From the NCBI GenBank assembly GCA_963681505.1, contig OY811974.1, positions 10,844,461 to 10,908,460 on the forward strand: 64,000 nt of DNA, read 5' to 3'. Numbering within the stretch: position 1 is the stretch's first letter; each line of letters opens with the position of its first letter. This DNA is from Eunapius fragilis. Its lineage: Eukaryota; Porifera; Demospongiae; Spongillida; Spongillidae. Position numbers and translations under genes: made by a program. The notes beneath the pieces are model-generated. The model had not been told where the DNA came from and searched no databases. It saw only the letters and a list, made by a program, of their open reading frames with translations. Shown here piece by piece: positions 62,943-64,000 of the stretch.

Positions 62943-63528
62943 CTGCGATGGTAGTCTTCTTTGAAGGAGATTGAGATCCAGCAATGGCACCAGAGAAGGT
63001 CTAAAAAATTGGTATTGCAAGAATAATTATTCTATACACCCTTGCCACATATGCATACACACACATATGAACACACACCTTCCATGAGCACACTGAAAAG
63101 GAAGCCTGCACTTTGACAGCAACTGTATAAGTGACACACACTCATCCAGGGTTAGAGGATCACCAAATTTAATGGCACCTAATGAAATGCTAAGTACGTG
63201 AAGTATTCACCATCATCCAACTGAGTTAATATACGTATGTGCATATACATGTACATGTAACACTGGTTAACCATGCAGTTTTAAATTATACATCTTGTTT
63301 GTTAACACCTCTTCTATTACTATACTTATACATAATCAGTTCAAATAACCCTTTTATTATTCTCCATGGGCTATAAAAAAAAGTCGTGAGCTGTTTAGAT
63401 AACCCTGCCAATATCCATGTATGGGTAGAATGCAGCTGTTTCCCCCTACCATGGCATGCCTGTGAGTTGAGAACATCAATGACAACGCGTGGAAGAGTGG
63501 CAGCTCCTCCACAAGTACTCTGAAGCAC
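62943..63528 (-). CDS. MLH3: MLH3 last three recognised exons, copy 2
   Basis: Exons 63528-63450, 63178-63079 and 63000-62943 repeat 48325-47740 exactly, with the same splice borders and phases. The upstream exons that should follow would lie beyond the window. If this copy belongs to the full-length gene, the one at 47740-56327 would be the broken partner, or the two may be the same locus assembled twice. Confidence 0.75.
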
Positions 63529-64000
63529 CTGCATCATGGGACAATACAGAATGCAGTGTACTCACCGGACTAGCATGCGTAACTTACCTAATAAAAAGAC
63601 TAGTAACATACAGACTAGTGGTAATGTACTACCAGAGATAATATATAGAGGGATTGGAAGCAATTAACGTGGTCTACCCATGGAAAGAGCATTTGACAAG
63701 GAAGGGGAACAAGGCAACATCTGGAAGGCTTCACAGACACAGCAGCATGTACAACTGAGATAGTGAGCGTTGTGGGCTTTTACCCAACACTTTCAGCATT
63801 TTTTATAAATTGGCCTAACATGTAATCTCTTCCATCCACAGCTGCGCAAAAGAACCATGCAGGGTAAAATGTTAATCATAGTCTAGAAGCAGTCATGAAT
63901 ACATAACAAAATAAAGAGGCATTTCTTAACACAGGTTTATGCAAGACGTGGGGAAAACAATCTTCCTTTCATTCCAAAACACTTTCCTGATAGCCCACTC

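Larger units (their letters stand above)
56528..64000. repeat. Near-identical second copy of 41324-48797
   Basis: Every feature of the first copy recurs at +15203: MITE 57427-57602, TG run 57693-57805, the 594-residue ORF and the last three MLH3 exons. The copy is cut by the window end. Confidence 0.95.

Overview
This is eukaryotic, intron-bearing animal DNA. The AT-rich background, spliced exons with GT-AG borders, many palindromic ACATGT motifs and a very mixed DNA-transposon load suggest a marine invertebrate. A sponge is my best guess, but it is an inference; nothing in the window proves the species. No rRNA, tRNA, CRISPR array or operon is visible.

Layout. (1) 1-2573: minus-strand, multiply broken hAT-like gene with a CGBP1-type zinc finger. 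(2) 2779-12193: first copy (A) of a large segmental duplication. In order it holds a ubiquitin-like/RBR E3 ligase gene, a broken DDE_Tnp_4 (ISL2EU-like) transposase, a truncated second RBR fragment and a Mutator-like element. (3) 12194-20993: remnants of Ginger1 transposons (Gypsy-integrase-like transposase with GPY/F-like and Ulp1-protease parts), a short hAT-type MITE, and about 1 kb of (TTC)n that runs into a 200-N gap. (4) 20994-40553: second copy (B) of the duplication, with the same gene order. It is interrupted by a three-level nest: a short hAT element, holding an autonomous-type hAT, holding a Ginger1. (5) 40554-56327: an intronless 594-residue gene of unknown function, then the minus-strand 3' part of the mismatch-repair/meiosis gene MLH3, read from eight exons. 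Seven are joined in phase; the eighth is cut by the gap. The large MLH3 intron carries an integrase fragment and a 34-bp minisatellite. (6) 56328-56527: a second 200-N gap. (7) 56528-64000: a nearly identical second copy of 41324-48797, including the 594-residue gene and the last three MLH3 exons. This is either a very recent duplication or an assembly artefact.

How the pieces fit. The best candidates for working host genes are the two UBL-RBR ligases, MLH3 and the 594-residue ORF. Almost everything else is mobile DNA or its debris. Because the A and B blocks preserve filled and empty versions of several insertions, target sites can be read directly: TTAA, an 8-bp hAT duplication, CCGG for Ginger1 and a 9-bp Mutator-type duplication.
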